A DNA stretch of 38,506 bases from Ruminococcaceae bacterium UBA6434 (GCA_002437245.1 DJOQ01000039.1:1-38506), one strand, 5' to 3'; positions 24,147 through 32,650 are shown, numbered from the stretch's first letter. Notes: generated by a model not told the origin, from the letters alone. Program-made: numbers and translations.

Positions 24147-24689
24147 GTGTTTGAAACGGAATACAGAGATACTTTAAAAGGTCATGACATTCTTATGCGT
24201 CATCCCGTCCCCGATGACGCCGAAAAAATGATAGAGGGCTTGAAGCTTGTTTGCGACGAAACCGATTATCTCGGCAGATACGGCGACGAAGTCAAAATGA
24301 CAGCCGAGGAGGAGCGCAAATATATAGAAGATATGACAACTTCAAAAAACAGTTTTTCCGTTGTGGTATTTTGTGACGGAGAATACATAGGCGACTGCTC
24401 CGTTACCGGTGAAAACTGCGACCGACTGAAACACCGCGGAACACTCGGAATAGCCCTGCGACTTAAATACACGGGGCTCGGAATAGGCTCCTTACTTATG
24501 GAAAATGTGCTGAAAGAAGCAAAAGAGCGCGGTTTTGAGCAAATAGAGCTTGAGGTTGTAACAAAAAACGAGCGCGCGTTGGCGTTATATAAGAAATTCG
24601 GTTTTCAAATATGCGGTACATTGCCGCACCATATGAAATACCGCAACGGAACATACGCAGATATGTATTATATGGTTAAAATGCTGTAA
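24147..24689 (+). CDS. GNAT family N-acetyltransferase
   Basis: About 180 residues of GNAT fold: an opening beta strand (HDILMRHPVPDDAEKMIEGL), an acceptor region, then the acetyl-CoA signature (GIALRLKYTGLGIGSLLMENVLKEAKERGFEQIELEVVTKNERALALYKKFGFQICGTL). The substrate is unknown. The start is uncertain. The ATG at 24195 falls inside the first strand, so I prefer the GTG at 24147, although its AAGGA site is very close. The frame opens back into ilvD but is cut by the ilvD terminator. Confidence 0.8.
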   Translation: MFETEYRDTLKGHDILMRHPVPDDAEKMIEGLKLVCDETDYLGRYGDEVKMTAEEERKYIEDMTTSKNSFSVVVFCDGEYIGDCSVTGENCDRLKHRGTLGIALRLKYTGLGIGSLLMENVLKEAKERGFEQIELEVVTKNERALALYKKFGFQICGTLPHHMKYRNGTYADMYYMVKML

Positions 24690-24705
24690 CACACAACACA
24701 TATCT

Positions 24706-24742
24706 AAAAAGAGTCTGCTGTCCCTTGACTGCAGACTCTTTT
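24706..24742. terminator. Bidirectional terminator
   Basis: An AAAAGAGTCTGC/GCAGACTCTTTT stem between the convergent acetyltransferase and ilvB genes, with T-rich ends on both sides. Confidence 0.9.
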
Positions 24743-24762
24743 ATTTATAACAGACACTTTAA

Positions 24763-26436
24763 TTATTTGTCGCAATCCTCAACAATTATGTCATCTATCG
24801 TTTTGCCTGCCGGAATAAGAGGAAGCACTTTTTCGTCTTTGGGTATAGCGCAGTCAATCCAAACGGGGCACTTATCTTTAAGCGCCTTTTGGAACACGTC
24901 GTTAAACTCTGCTAAGGTATGAGCTCTGTAGCCCTTTCCGCCGAAGCCCTCTATTACCTTAACATAATCGGTTTTGCGGTGCGGGTCGGTCTGCGAGTAG
25001 CGCTTGCCGTAGAATGCGGTCTGCCACTGGCGCACCATACCGAGAACCTCATTGTCAAAAATTACGGTTATTATCGGCAAATTATAGCTGACTGCGGTGC
25101 ACGCCTCATTCATATTCATATGGAAAGAGCCGTCACCCGTGATATGTATAACTCTTCTCTCGGGGAATGCAACCTTGGCGCCTATTGCCGCTCCGTAACC
25201 GTAGCCCATAGTGCCGAGACCGCCGCTCGTCAAAAACGAACGCGGATCGGTATGCTCCAAATACTGTGCCGCCCACATCTGGTGCTGACCGACATCCGTA
25301 ACATAAATAGTATCTTTCGGTACATTTTCGCAAATAGCCCTTACAAGCTGATGCGGTGTAATGAATTTATCGGAATCTACAGGGTTATAATCGTTCTTTT
25401 TGTATTCATCAAGGGTTTTGAGCCAATCCGAATGATCTTTTTGTTCCACGTAATGCAAAAGGTCCATAACTATTGTCTTGACATCGCCTATCAAAGCGTG
25501 ATCGACTTTTACGTTTTTATCTACCTCGCTCAAGTCAATATCAATCTGGATTACCTTTGCCTTATGTGCAAAACGGTCTGTGTTGAGCGCGACTCTGTCA
25601 GAAAATCTCGTGCCTATCGCAACGAGCACATCTGCTTCGTCAATGGCTTTATTTGTAACAAAACTGCCGTGCATACCCACAAGACCGTAATTCAGTTTTT
25701 CGCTGTATCCGAGAACTCCGGCAGCCATCAGCGTATGGCAGCACGGTGCGCCCGTCTTGTTTACAAGCATCCGCACAAGATCCGAAGCCTCCGAAGATAC
25801 TACGCCGCCGCCTATTTCTATAACGGGTCTCTTTGCCTTATTTATGAGCTCGGCTGACTTTTTAACCTCGTCCTCATTTATTACCGTATTGTCAATTATA
25901 ACTTCGGGTTCGGCTTTGGTATACTCGGTAACCGCCGCCGTAACATCCTTTGGAATATCGACAAGAACGGGACCTTTTCTGCCCGAATTTGCTATTTTAA
26001 AAGCCTCTCTGAGCGTCGGGGCAAGCTCCTTTACGTCGCTGACAAAGAAATTATGCTTGGTAATAGGCATGGTAATTCCGGTGATGTAAACCTCCTGGAA
26101 AGCGTCCTTGCCTATGTACGATGTTCCGACGTTGCCGGTTATGGCTACCATAGGTATACTGTCCATATATGCCGTGGCAATTCCCGTAACAAGGTTTGTG
26201 GCGCCCGGTCCGCTTGTTGCAAGCACAACACCGGTTTTGCCGGTTGCCCTTGCGTATCCGTCGGCGGCATGGGACGCGCCCTGCTCGTGAGCTGTCAGGA
26301 TATGACGAATTTTATCTCTGTATTTATAAAGTGCGTCATAGATATTGAGAACAGCACCGCCGGGATAGCCGAAAATGGTGTCTACCCCCTGCTCTATAAG
26401 CACTTCCGCGATTATATCCGATCCGTTAAGCTTCAT
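24763..26436 (-). CDS. ilvB: Acetolactate synthase, large catalytic subunit
   Basis: A 557-residue thiamine-diphosphate enzyme. The N-terminal domain has VDTIFGYPGGAVLNIYDALY with the catalytic Glu in HEQGASHAADGYARATGKTGV; the central domain is FAD-binding; the C-terminal domain has GDGSFHMNMNEACTAVSYNLPIITVIFDNEVLGMVRQWQ. It joins two pyruvates (or pyruvate and 2-oxobutyrate) as the first step of Val/Leu/Ile synthesis. ATG 26436 follows AGGAGAG. No small regulatory subunit gene (ilvN) lies next to it; it may be elsewhere. Confidence 0.96.
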   Translation of the reverse strand: MKLNGSDIIAEVLIEQGVDTIFGYPGGAVLNIYDALYKYRDKIRHILTAHEQGASHAADGYARATGKTGVVLATSGPGATNLVTGIATAYMDSIPMVAITGNVGTSYIGKDAFQEVYITGITMPITKHNFFVSDVKELAPTLREAFKIANSGRKGPVLVDIPKDVTAAVTEYTKAEPEVIIDNTVINEDEVKKSAELINKAKRPVIEIGGGVVSSEASDLVRMLVNKTGAPCCHTLMAAGVLGYSEKLNYGLVGMHGSFVTNKAIDEADVLVAIGTRFSDRVALNTDRFAHKAKVIQIDIDLSEVDKNVKVDHALIGDVKTIVMDLLHYVEQKDHSDWLKTLDEYKKNDYNPVDSDKFITPHQLVRAICENVPKDTIYVTDVGQHQMWAAQYLEHTDPRSFLTSGGLGTMGYGYGAAIGAKVAFPERRVIHITGDGSFHMNMNEACTAVSYNLPIITVIFDNEVLGMVRQWQTAFYGKRYSQTDPHRKTDYVKVIEGFGGKGYRAHTLAEFNDVFQKALKDKCPVWIDCAIPKDEKVLPLIPAGKTIDDIIVEDCDK

Positions 26437-26470
26437 TTTACTCTCCTGCTTACAAATAAGTTTAAGATAT

Positions 26471-26499
26471 ATTTTATCTCTGTTGCAGATAAAAGTCAA
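26471..26499 (-). promoter_or_regulatory. Promoter of ilvB
   Basis: On the minus strand, TTGACT (26494-26499), 17 bp, TAAAAT (26471-26476). No GTTGT-N3-ACAAC site was found here. Confidence 0.75.
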
Positions 26500-26531
26500 T
26501 AACGATGTAAAACACCGTCGATTTTTATCGC

Positions 26532-27251
26532 TTACGCCCGCAGTTTGCCGAGGATTTCGCCGACTTTGCCGTGAATAACGAGAGAAAATTCGTCATCACC
26601 GACATTTGAGTCGCGGTTTATCAGCACTGAATTTCTGCCGCGGAAATACCTTATAAGTCCTGCCGCCGGATAAACGGTGAGCGAAGTGCCCGCAACTATC
26701 AGCATATCGGCGTTCATAATATGCCTTACGGCGCCGTTTACCGTATTTTCGTTGAGCGGCTCCTCATAAAGCACCACGTCGGGTTTGATAATTCCTCCGC
26801 AGGTGCAATGGGGAACGCCTTTACACGATAGCATATCTGTAAAGCTAAAAGGCTTTCCGCAATTCATACAATGGTTGAAATAGACGCTGCCGTGCAGGTT
26901 GTAGACGTTTTTACTGCCTGCTTTTTCGTGAAGTCCGTCTATGTTTTGCGTTATTACCGCCTTTAATTTGCCCTTTTGCTCCATCTCGGCAAGCTTCAGA
27001 TGCGCAATATTCGGTTTTACCTCGGGATTTAAAAGCTTATCTCTGTAAAATTCGTAAAACTCCTCGGGATGAGTCATAAAATAAGAATGGCTCAGAATAA
27101 CCTCGGGCGGCACGCTGTAATGCATATTGTAAAGACCGTCGGCAGAGCGAAAATCGGGAATTCCGCTCTCGGTAGAAACGCCGGCTCCGCCGAAAAATAC
27201 CACGTAGTTGCTCTCATCATACATTTTTTGCAATTTTTCAATATCAGTCAT
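26532..27251 (-). CDS. NAD-dependent protein deacylase (sirtuin)
   Basis: A 239-residue Sir2. It shows GGAGVSTESGIPDFRS (about 20-35, NAD binding), TQNIDGLH (about 108-115), the catalytic His in YNLHGSVY, a zinc site from CMNC and the later CTC, and VAGTSLTVYPAAGL near the C-terminus. It removes acyl groups from lysines using NAD+. The ATG at 27251 is preferred; the open frame 29 codons upstream runs across a strong hairpin. It is a single-gene unit. Confidence 0.93.
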   Translation of the reverse strand: MTDIEKLQKMYDESNYVVFFGGAGVSTESGIPDFRSADGLYNMHYSVPPEVILSHSYFMTHPEEFYEFYRDKLLNPEVKPNIAHLKLAEMEQKGKLKAVITQNIDGLHEKAGSKNVYNLHGSVYFNHCMNCGKPFSFTDMLSCKGVPHCTCGGIIKPDVVLYEEPLNENTVNGAVRHIMNADMLIVAGTSLTVYPAAGLIRYFRGRNSVLINRDSNVGDDEFSLVIHGKVGEILGKLRA

Positions 27252-27287
27252 TTTTGTGCCTCTCATTTTGCTGCCGTAAATTACCGT

Positions 27288-27318
27288 GTTGCGCCGATTC
27301 GGCAGTAATCGGCGCAAC
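27288..27318 (-). promoter_or_regulatory. Perfect 11-bp inverted repeat upstream of the sirtuin
   Basis: GTTGCGCCGAT (27288-27298) and its exact complement (27308-27318), about 37 bp before the sirtuin start and next to an AT-rich -10-like stretch. It could be an operator or a leader hairpin; there is no T-run in the sirtuin direction. Confidence 0.5.
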
Positions 27319-27449
27319 GCTATAATATATCCATACATATATTATATTTGATTTCAGATGTTTTTCAATAGTTTGTGTGCGATACCGCTCGGCTTATTTA
27401 TGCGTTACGGAAAAGATTTTAAAAGCGGTCAAAAAAATATCAAAAAGGG

Positions 27450-27478
27450 TTGACAAAAGCAGAAAATGAGCCGATAAT
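27450..27478 (+). promoter_or_regulatory. Promoter of the mgtE transcription unit
   Basis: TTGACA (27450-27455), 17 bp, GATAAT (27473-27478). The expected start is near 27485, just before the M-box. Confidence 0.88.
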
Positions 27479-27500
27479 ATTAACGCTGATAAAGCAATCA

Positions 27501-27660
27501 AATAAATATCGGTAGGTAAGGCTCCCACAGGGATACGGGCTGCTGCCGCGAAAAGTGGAGACACTGTAAGCAGGTCAACAGGCCACATCGAAAAGTAAGG
27601 TGTGTTCTAACGCAGTTTCATCGCCCTCTGAAGCTAAAGCTTGAACGAAATATTTTTATA
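27501..27660 (+). ncRNA. M-box (ykoK) Mg2+ riboswitch aptamer
   Basis: The conserved M-box segments appear in order: GGTAGGTAAGGCTCC (from 27511), GGGCTGCTGCCG, GTAAGCAGGTCAACAGG, then CACATCGA and AAGGTG. AATAAATAT before the core can pair with the ATATTTTTAT near 27650 as an outer stem. Outer limits are approximate. Known M-boxes turn off Mg2+ transporter genes when Mg2+ is high; the gene behind this one is mgtE, which fits. Confidence 0.93.
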
Positions 27661-27666
27661 AATTCC

Positions 27667-27699
27667 GCTCATATCGCCTATCCGATATGAGCATTTTTT
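27667..27699 (+). terminator. Riboswitch-controlled terminator
   Basis: A perfect 10-bp stem, GCTCATATCG with its complement, 6-base loop, then A and six T. It is the expected expression platform of the M-box. Confidence 0.92.
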
Positions 27700-27716
27700 A
27701 TTGTGAGGTGAAAATA

Positions 27717-27815
27717 ATGGACGCAGGAAGCGCGAAAAGTGCAAAGCCCAAGCCGCGATCTATGGGCGGCGTGAATAACGTGACGCTTCGGGTGTTCACT
27801 GTTTTATTCACATAA
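27717..27815 (+). CDS. Small upstream ORF (leader peptide) before mgtE
   Basis: A 32-codon ORF placed after the M-box terminator and 54 bp before mgtE. GAGGTG lies 7 bases before its ATG, a good ribosome site. The peptide starts MDAGSAKSAKPKPRSMGG and ends in a hydrophobic TLRVFTVLFT tail. I recognise no family. Its 5' part can pair with RNA just after its stop codon (27736-27747 with 27818-27829), so translating it should change the leader fold. KPKPR could slow ribosomes. A role as a leader peptide controlling mgtE is inference; it might also be a functional small protein. Confidence 0.6.
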   Translation: MDAGSAKSAKPKPRSMGGVNNVTLRVFTVLFT

Positions 27816-27817
27816 GA

Positions 27818-27868
27818 GCTTTGCGCTTTGTTTCCTACAAAAAGCAAAAACAGAAAAGGAGGAAACAA
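27818..27868 (+). promoter_or_regulatory. Hairpin covering the mgtE ribosome site
   Basis: TTGTTTCCT (27828-27836) is exactly complementary to AGGAAACAA (27860-27868), which contains part of the mgtE AGGAGG site and ends two bases before its GTG. Just upstream, 27818-27829 can pair with 27736-27747 inside the small ORF (12 bp, one G-U). The two stems touch and overlap by two bases. Confidence 0.55.
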
Positions 27869-27869
27869 G

Positions 27870-29204
27870 GTGTACGATAAAGTCCTTGAATTATTAAAAG
27901 AAAAGAAATATTCCGAGCTTAAAGAGATACTGTCAGGTATGAACGAAGCGGATATAGCCGCAATTCTTACGGACGTACCCGAAGAGACGCTGCCGCTTTT
28001 ATATCGCATTTTGCCGAAAGAGCTTGCGGCAGACGTATTTGTAAATATGGATTCGGACGCGCAGGAGATACTTATAAGAGCCTTCAGCGATACCGAGCTT
28101 AAAGAGGTTCTTGACGAGCTGTATGTTGACGATGCCGTTGACATTATAGAAGAGATGCCGGCAACGGTAGTCAAGAGAATATTACAGCACACCGACCCGA
28201 ATATCCGCAAAAGCATAAACGAAATACTCAAGTATCCGGAGGATTCCGCCGGAAGCATAATGACAATTGAGTATGTCGACCTCAAAACATATATGACGGT
28301 TGACGACGCTTTTACAAGAATCAGGCGCACGGGCGTAGACAAAGAGACTATTTACAACTGCTATGTAACCGATGAAAACCGCAAGCTGCTCGGCGTTGTA
28401 ACCGCAAAGAAGCTGCTCCTGTCCGAAAAGAACGAAAAAATAGCGGATATAATGGAAACAAACATAATATCCACAAACACTTTGGAGGATCAGGAAATAG
28501 TCGCCGAAAAGTTCCAAAAATACGACCTTTTGGCGATGCCCGTAGTCGATCAGGAAAACCGCCTTGTAGGTATTATAACCATCGACGACGCCATGGACGT
28601 CCTCCAGGACGAAAACACCGAGGATATCGAAAAGATGGCGGCTATAACCCCCACGGACAAGCCGTATCTGAAAATGAACGTATTTGAAATATGGAAAAAG
28701 CGCTTTCCGTGGCTCTTGCTTTTGATGGTATCCGCAACATTTACCGGAAAAATAATAACGCATTTCGAGGATTCGCTTCAGGCGTGTGTAATACTCACGG
28801 CGTTTATCCCGATGCTTATGGATACCGGCGGAAACGGCGGAAGTCAGGCTTCGGTAACCATAATCCGCGGGCTTTCGCTCGGCGACATCGAATTTAAAGA
28901 TATTTTCAAAGTAATCTGGAAAGAGTTCCGTGTATCAATACTCTGCGGCATTACTCTTGCCGCCGCAAACTTCGTAAAGATGATGATTATAGACAGAGTA
29001 ACGGTGCCGATAGCTCTCACGGTTTGCCTGACGCTTGTGTTTACCATAATGCTTGCGAAATTTGTCGGCTGCACACTTCCGATACTTGCCAAAAAAATAG
29101 GCTTTGACCCGGCGGTTATGGCAAGTCCGTTTATAACAACGATAGTTGACGCAATGTCGCTTCTTATCTACTTCAATGTGGCGGAAGCGGTGCTGAAGCT
29201 ATAA
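27870..29204 (+). CDS. mgtE: Magnesium transporter MgtE
   Basis: A 444-residue MgtE, full family length. The N domain (YDKVLELLKEKKYSELKEILSGMNEADIAAIL onward, to about 130) is followed by two CBS domains (about 131-255; MTIEYVDLKTYMTVDDAFTRIR, IADIMETNIISTNTLEDQEIV) and a five-helix membrane domain holding LMDTGGNGGSQASVTIIRGLSLG. The GTG start at 27870 follows AGGAGG. The N and CBS domains close the channel when cytosolic Mg2+ is high, so Mg2+ acts both on the protein and through the M-box on its mRNA. Confidence 0.97.
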   Translation: MYDKVLELLKEKKYSELKEILSGMNEADIAAILTDVPEETLPLLYRILPKELAADVFVNMDSDAQEILIRAFSDTELKEVLDELYVDDAVDIIEEMPATVVKRILQHTDPNIRKSINEILKYPEDSAGSIMTIEYVDLKTYMTVDDAFTRIRRTGVDKETIYNCYVTDENRKLLGVVTAKKLLLSEKNEKIADIMETNIISTNTLEDQEIVAEKFQKYDLLAMPVVDQENRLVGIITIDDAMDVLQDENTEDIEKMAAITPTDKPYLKMNVFEIWKKRFPWLLLLMVSATFTGKIITHFEDSLQACVILTAFIPMLMDTGGNGGSQASVTIIRGLSLGDIEFKDIFKVIWKEFRVSILCGITLAAANFVKMMIIDRVTVPIALTVCLTLVFTIMLAKFVGCTLPILAKKIGFDPAVMASPFITTIVDAMSLLIYFNVAEAVLKL

Positions 29205-29215
29205 AAAAGAACAAA

Positions 29216-29244
29216 TAAAAAGGCTGCAAGGCAGCCTTTTTTAT
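29216..29244. terminator. Terminator between mgtE and glpK
   Basis: AAAAAGGCTGC-AAG-GCAGCCTTTTTT between convergent genes, usable in both directions. Confidence 0.92.
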
Positions 29245-29261
29245 TTGCTTGATTTTAGATT

Positions 29262-30770
29262 TCAGTGCTCTATCCAATCTCTTGAGCGCTCAACGGCTCT
29301 GAGCCATCCGTGATAAATTTCGTCACGCTTTACGAGCGGCATCTGAGGTTCAAATATTTTGTCAACCTCTCTTATAGTCTCTATTTCGTCGAGGTCCTTC
29401 CAGAAGCCGACCGCAAGTCCCGCAAGATACGCCGCTCCGAGCGCCGTAGTCTCTACGACCTTAGGTCTGTTGACCTTTGTCCTTATAAGGTTAGCCTGTA
29501 TCTGCATCATTATATTGCTGACGGACGCGCCGCCGTCAACGCGAAGCTCCGACAGCTCAATGCCCGAATCCGCTTTCATGGCTTCAAGCAGGTCTGTCAT
29601 CTGAAAAGCTATTGCCTCGAGAACGCTTCTTGCTATATGCTCCGCCTTAATGCCTCTTGTGAGACCTACTATTGTGCCGCGTGCATACATATCCCAATAC
29701 GGAGCGCCGAGACCCGTGAACGCAGGGACAAAATAAATGCCGTTTGCATCATCAACGCTCTCGGCAAGCTCATCGCAGCGGCGTGCCGAATCAATAAGGC
29801 GCAAATCGTCTCTCAGCCATTTAATGACCGAGCCCGCGTTAAATGCCGAACCCTCAATCGCATAATTTACCTTACCGTCAAGTCCCCAAGCTACGCCTGT
29901 TACAAGGTTGTTTTTAGACTTAACTCTGGTTTCGCCCGTATTCATAAGCAGGAAACAACCCGTGCCGTATGTATTTTTTGCCTGACCCGGCTTAAAACAG
30001 CCCTGACCGAAAAGAGCAGCAGGCTGATCGCCTATCGCGCCGGAAATCGGAATTCCGACTATATCCTCAAAGCCGAGAAGCCCCGGAGCTACGGTGCCGT
30101 ACACCTCGCTCGACGGCTTAACCTCAGGCAAAACAGACATGGGAATACCGAGCCTTTCGCAGAGATACGGGTCCCACGCAAGCTTATCGACATCAAACAG
30201 CATGGTTCGCGACGCATTTGAATAGTCTGTAACGTGCACCTTGCCGCCGGTGAGATTCCATATAAGCCAGGTCTCGACGGTTCCGAAGAGCAGCTGACCC
30301 GCGTCCGCAAGTATTTTTGCGCCGGGTACATTTTCAAGCACCCATTTGATTTTGGTAGCGGAGAAATATGCGTCCACAACAAGACCGGTATGTTCTTTTA
30401 TGTAGTCGCAGAGCTCTTTATCCTTTTTGATTTCTTCGCACATTTCCGCCGTTCTGCGGCACTGCCATACTATGGCGTTGTAAATAGGCTTGCCCGTCGC
30501 CTTATCCCAAAGGATAGTGGTTTCGCGCTGATTTGTTATACCTATTGCGGCTATATCGGACGAAATTACTTTCTTTTGAGTTATTACATCCGTAACCGCC
30601 TGGAACTGTGAATACAGTATCTCCATCGGGTTATGCTCTACCCAGCCCGGATGAGGATAGATTTGATTGAATTCATACTGCGCCTTGGTTACGATGTTGC
30701 CGTGCTTATCAAAAAGAATGGCACGGGAGCTTGTAGTACCCTGGTCGAGCGCAAGTACATAGTTTCCCAT
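29262..30770 (-). CDS. glpK: Glycerol kinase
   Basis: A 502-residue FGGY kinase, the normal GlpK length. ALDQGTTSSRAILFDKHGNIV opens the N-terminal ATPase lobe, and AIGITNQRETTILWDKATGKPIYNAIVWQCRRT matches the glycerol-binding region; GTYGTGCFLL-like NTYGTGCFLLMNTG and the C-terminal ALGAAYLAGLAVG follow. It makes sn-glycerol-3-phosphate from glycerol and ATP. ATG 30770 is chosen because a GTG three codons earlier overlaps the GAGG site. No glycerol facilitator or GlpD lies alongside. Confidence 0.96.
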   Translation of the reverse strand: MGNYVLALDQGTTSSRAILFDKHGNIVTKAQYEFNQIYPHPGWVEHNPMEILYSQFQAVTDVITQKKVISSDIAAIGITNQRETTILWDKATGKPIYNAIVWQCRRTAEMCEEIKKDKELCDYIKEHTGLVVDAYFSATKIKWVLENVPGAKILADAGQLLFGTVETWLIWNLTGGKVHVTDYSNASRTMLFDVDKLAWDPYLCERLGIPMSVLPEVKPSSEVYGTVAPGLLGFEDIVGIPISGAIGDQPAALFGQGCFKPGQAKNTYGTGCFLLMNTGETRVKSKNNLVTGVAWGLDGKVNYAIEGSAFNAGSVIKWLRDDLRLIDSARRCDELAESVDDANGIYFVPAFTGLGAPYWDMYARGTIVGLTRGIKAEHIARSVLEAIAFQMTDLLEAMKADSGIELSELRVDGGASVSNIMMQIQANLIRTKVNRPKVVETTALGAAYLAGLAVGFWKDLDEIETIREVDKIFEPQMPLVKRDEIYHGWLRAVERSRDWIEH

Positions 30771-30789
30771 TTTATACACCTCTGTAATT

Positions 30790-30816
30790 CTCCGTGAAAA
30801 CGCACGGAGTTTTTTA
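30790..30816 (+). other. Terminator-like hairpin in plus orientation
   Basis: CTCCGTG-n6-CACGGAG followed by seven T on the plus strand, although both neighbours run on the minus strand. It may still slow transcription between the hexosaminidase and glpK genes, or end an unseen antisense RNA. Confidence 0.4.
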
Positions 30817-30821
30817 TTATC

Positions 30822-32387
30822 TCAGCGGCTTTCCCTTTTGGCAAGCGACTTTGCTTTTTCATCCTCCGCAAAATCGTACAGCCTATGGAAATTAACGGTC
30901 TTGTTTCTCCACGCAATACCGTATGCCGCTTTTCTGAGCTTATTCGGATTTGCCTGCTTTAACGTAGCATAACGAACCTCATATACATTCAAAAGGTCGT
31001 AATATTCGGGCAGGCTGTTTAAAAATCTCTCATAGCACCTGTCGTCTTTGTCGGACCACGCCGTCTCAGCTATTGCCGCAAGACGCGGGAACGCCATAAA
31101 ATCAAGTGATTTGATACTGCTTACGTGCTCCGTCCAAAGAGCCGCCTCTATTCCCAAAAGTTCGCCGTAAACAGGCTCGGGAGCGTATTCATAAGTCTTT
31201 TTGAGATTTATCATACTGTAAGGCATATCAAGGTAATAGTGCGACGAGGAGGAATTTATAAGGACTCTGCCGTTTTTGCCCTCCGAGCTTACGGCTTTGC
31301 CGTTCATATCTTTATCATAGACCTGCCAGATAATATTTTCATCGAGCGGTTTTTCTTTATCGCCGCCGTCGCAGCTCCACATTATTACTTTTCCGCCGTT
31401 TTCCTCAATATGAGACGCAACCTTATTCATAAACCAAACGTAGAGTTCATGCTCGTCTTTAAGCGACTCGTCCTTTATGCGTTTTTGGCAGTTATGACAT
31501 ATGCTCCATCTTGTTTTTACGGCTTCGTCGCCGCCTATATGAATAATCTTATCGGGGAAGAGCTGCATTATCTCATCTGTAACTTCATATACAAATTTAA
31601 GCGTGCTGTCTTTGCCGGCACACAAAATATCGTGCTTTACGCCCCAGCTCGACGCCACATTCAGCTTTTGACTGAAGCAGGAGAGCTCCGGATACGAAGC
31701 TATTGCCGCCACGGTATGACCCGGAACATCAAACTCGGGTATAACCTTTATAAAGCGCTTGCGGCAATACTCCACAATATCGCTTATCTGCTCCTTGGTA
31801 TAATATCTTTTTCCGTCTTTTGACTTTCTGTCGCGGCGACGGCGATGCGAACCCTTTTGCGTAAGCATCGGATATTTTTCAATTTCTATGCGCCAGCCCT
31901 GATCATCGGTAAGATGCCAGTGGAAAACATTGAGCTTGTGTAACGCCATAAGGTCTATAAGGCGCTTTATCTCACTTGTCCGCCAAAAATGGCGGCTCGA
32001 ATCGAGCATAAATCCCCTGTGCGGATACAGAGGCTTATCCTCTATATACATATCGGGAACGGTGCCGTCCCCCTGCAAAAGCAATTGCTTTAAGGTTTGC
32101 AATCCGTAAAAAATACCGCACTCGTTTTTTCCGTAAATATATATGCGCCCGTCGCGCGAAATAAGCGTATAGCCCTCTTCGCCCGCAACCTCGCCGCTTT
32201 TAACAAGCTTTATCGAGACATCGTCCGAAACCTCACGGTGAATACGTATATCAAACTGTTTCTTGACAAAATCGCGAAACTCCGTGGTAAAATCCGTTTT
32301 GGTAACGGTGGTATCGGGAGAGAGCGAAAACGACGGTTTCCCCTTTGAAATTATTATTTGATTAGGTTGAGGGACTATATTAAACAC
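30822..32387 (-). CDS. Intracellular GH20 beta-N-acetylhexosaminidase
   Basis: A 521-residue GH20 enzyme with no signal peptide. The small GH20b domain comes first; the TIM barrel begins at PHRGFMLDSSRHFW (about 123) and holds LMALHKLNVFHWHLTDDQGWRIEI, EFDVPGHTVAAIA, and the catalytic Asp-Glu pair in IHIGGDEAVKTRW. ALWTEHVSS and PRLAAIAETAWS close the barrel. It should remove terminal GlcNAc or GalNAc from imported oligosaccharides. The GTG 32387 has an excellent GGAGG site, better than the longer frame. It is divergent from galT. Confidence 0.92.
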   Translation of the reverse strand: MFNIVPQPNQIIISKGKPSFSLSPDTTVTKTDFTTEFRDFVKKQFDIRIHREVSDDVSIKLVKSGEVAGEEGYTLISRDGRIYIYGKNECGIFYGLQTLKQLLLQGDGTVPDMYIEDKPLYPHRGFMLDSSRHFWRTSEIKRLIDLMALHKLNVFHWHLTDDQGWRIEIEKYPMLTQKGSHRRRRDRKSKDGKRYYTKEQISDIVEYCRKRFIKVIPEFDVPGHTVAAIASYPELSCFSQKLNVASSWGVKHDILCAGKDSTLKFVYEVTDEIMQLFPDKIIHIGGDEAVKTRWSICHNCQKRIKDESLKDEHELYVWFMNKVASHIEENGGKVIMWSCDGGDKEKPLDENIIWQVYDKDMNGKAVSSEGKNGRVLINSSSSHYYLDMPYSMINLKKTYEYAPEPVYGELLGIEAALWTEHVSSIKSLDFMAFPRLAAIAETAWSDKDDRCYERFLNSLPEYYDLLNVYEVRYATLKQANPNKLRKAAYGIAWRNKTVNFHRLYDFAEDEKAKSLAKRESR

Positions 32388-32451
32388 AATTATCCTCCGA
32401 AAAAGATTTGATTTTGCACCGAGCATGTACAAAACAGCAAAAAACAAGCGT

Positions 32452-32500
32452 TTTTTTGCTATACCTTATACATTATAGCAAAAAAGCGCGACAATAACAA
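32452..32500 (-). promoter_or_regulatory. Hexosaminidase promoter with 12-bp inverted repeat
   Basis: On the minus strand, TTGTTA (32495-32500), 17 bp, TATAAT (32472-32477). A perfect inverted repeat, TTTTTTGCTATA (32452-32463) and its complement (32474-32485), overlaps the -10 and start point, as an operator would. Confidence 0.65.
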
Positions 32501-32622
32501 TACCGTTTTTCGTAGTTTTGTATAAATGTCGGCGAGTAATGTCTTCTATGGCAGTATACTGTTATAATAATCGACAAAACCGCCGTAAAAGTGTTAAATA
32601 ATTCCTATTTTTGCATTTATTA

Positions 32623-32650
32623 TTGAAAAGGACGAGATTTTCTTTATAAT
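32623..32650 (+). promoter_or_regulatory. Promoter of galT
   Basis: TTGAAA (32623-32628), 16 bp, TATAAT (32645-32650), 48 bp before the ATG. Nothing coding is seen in 32501-32622. Confidence 0.8.

Noticed and set aside
27698..28342. A 214-codon Ser-rich frame on the minus strand opposite mgtE
   Set aside because: It is antisense to mgtE and its leader; Ser/Ile-rich shadows are usual opposite this codon use.
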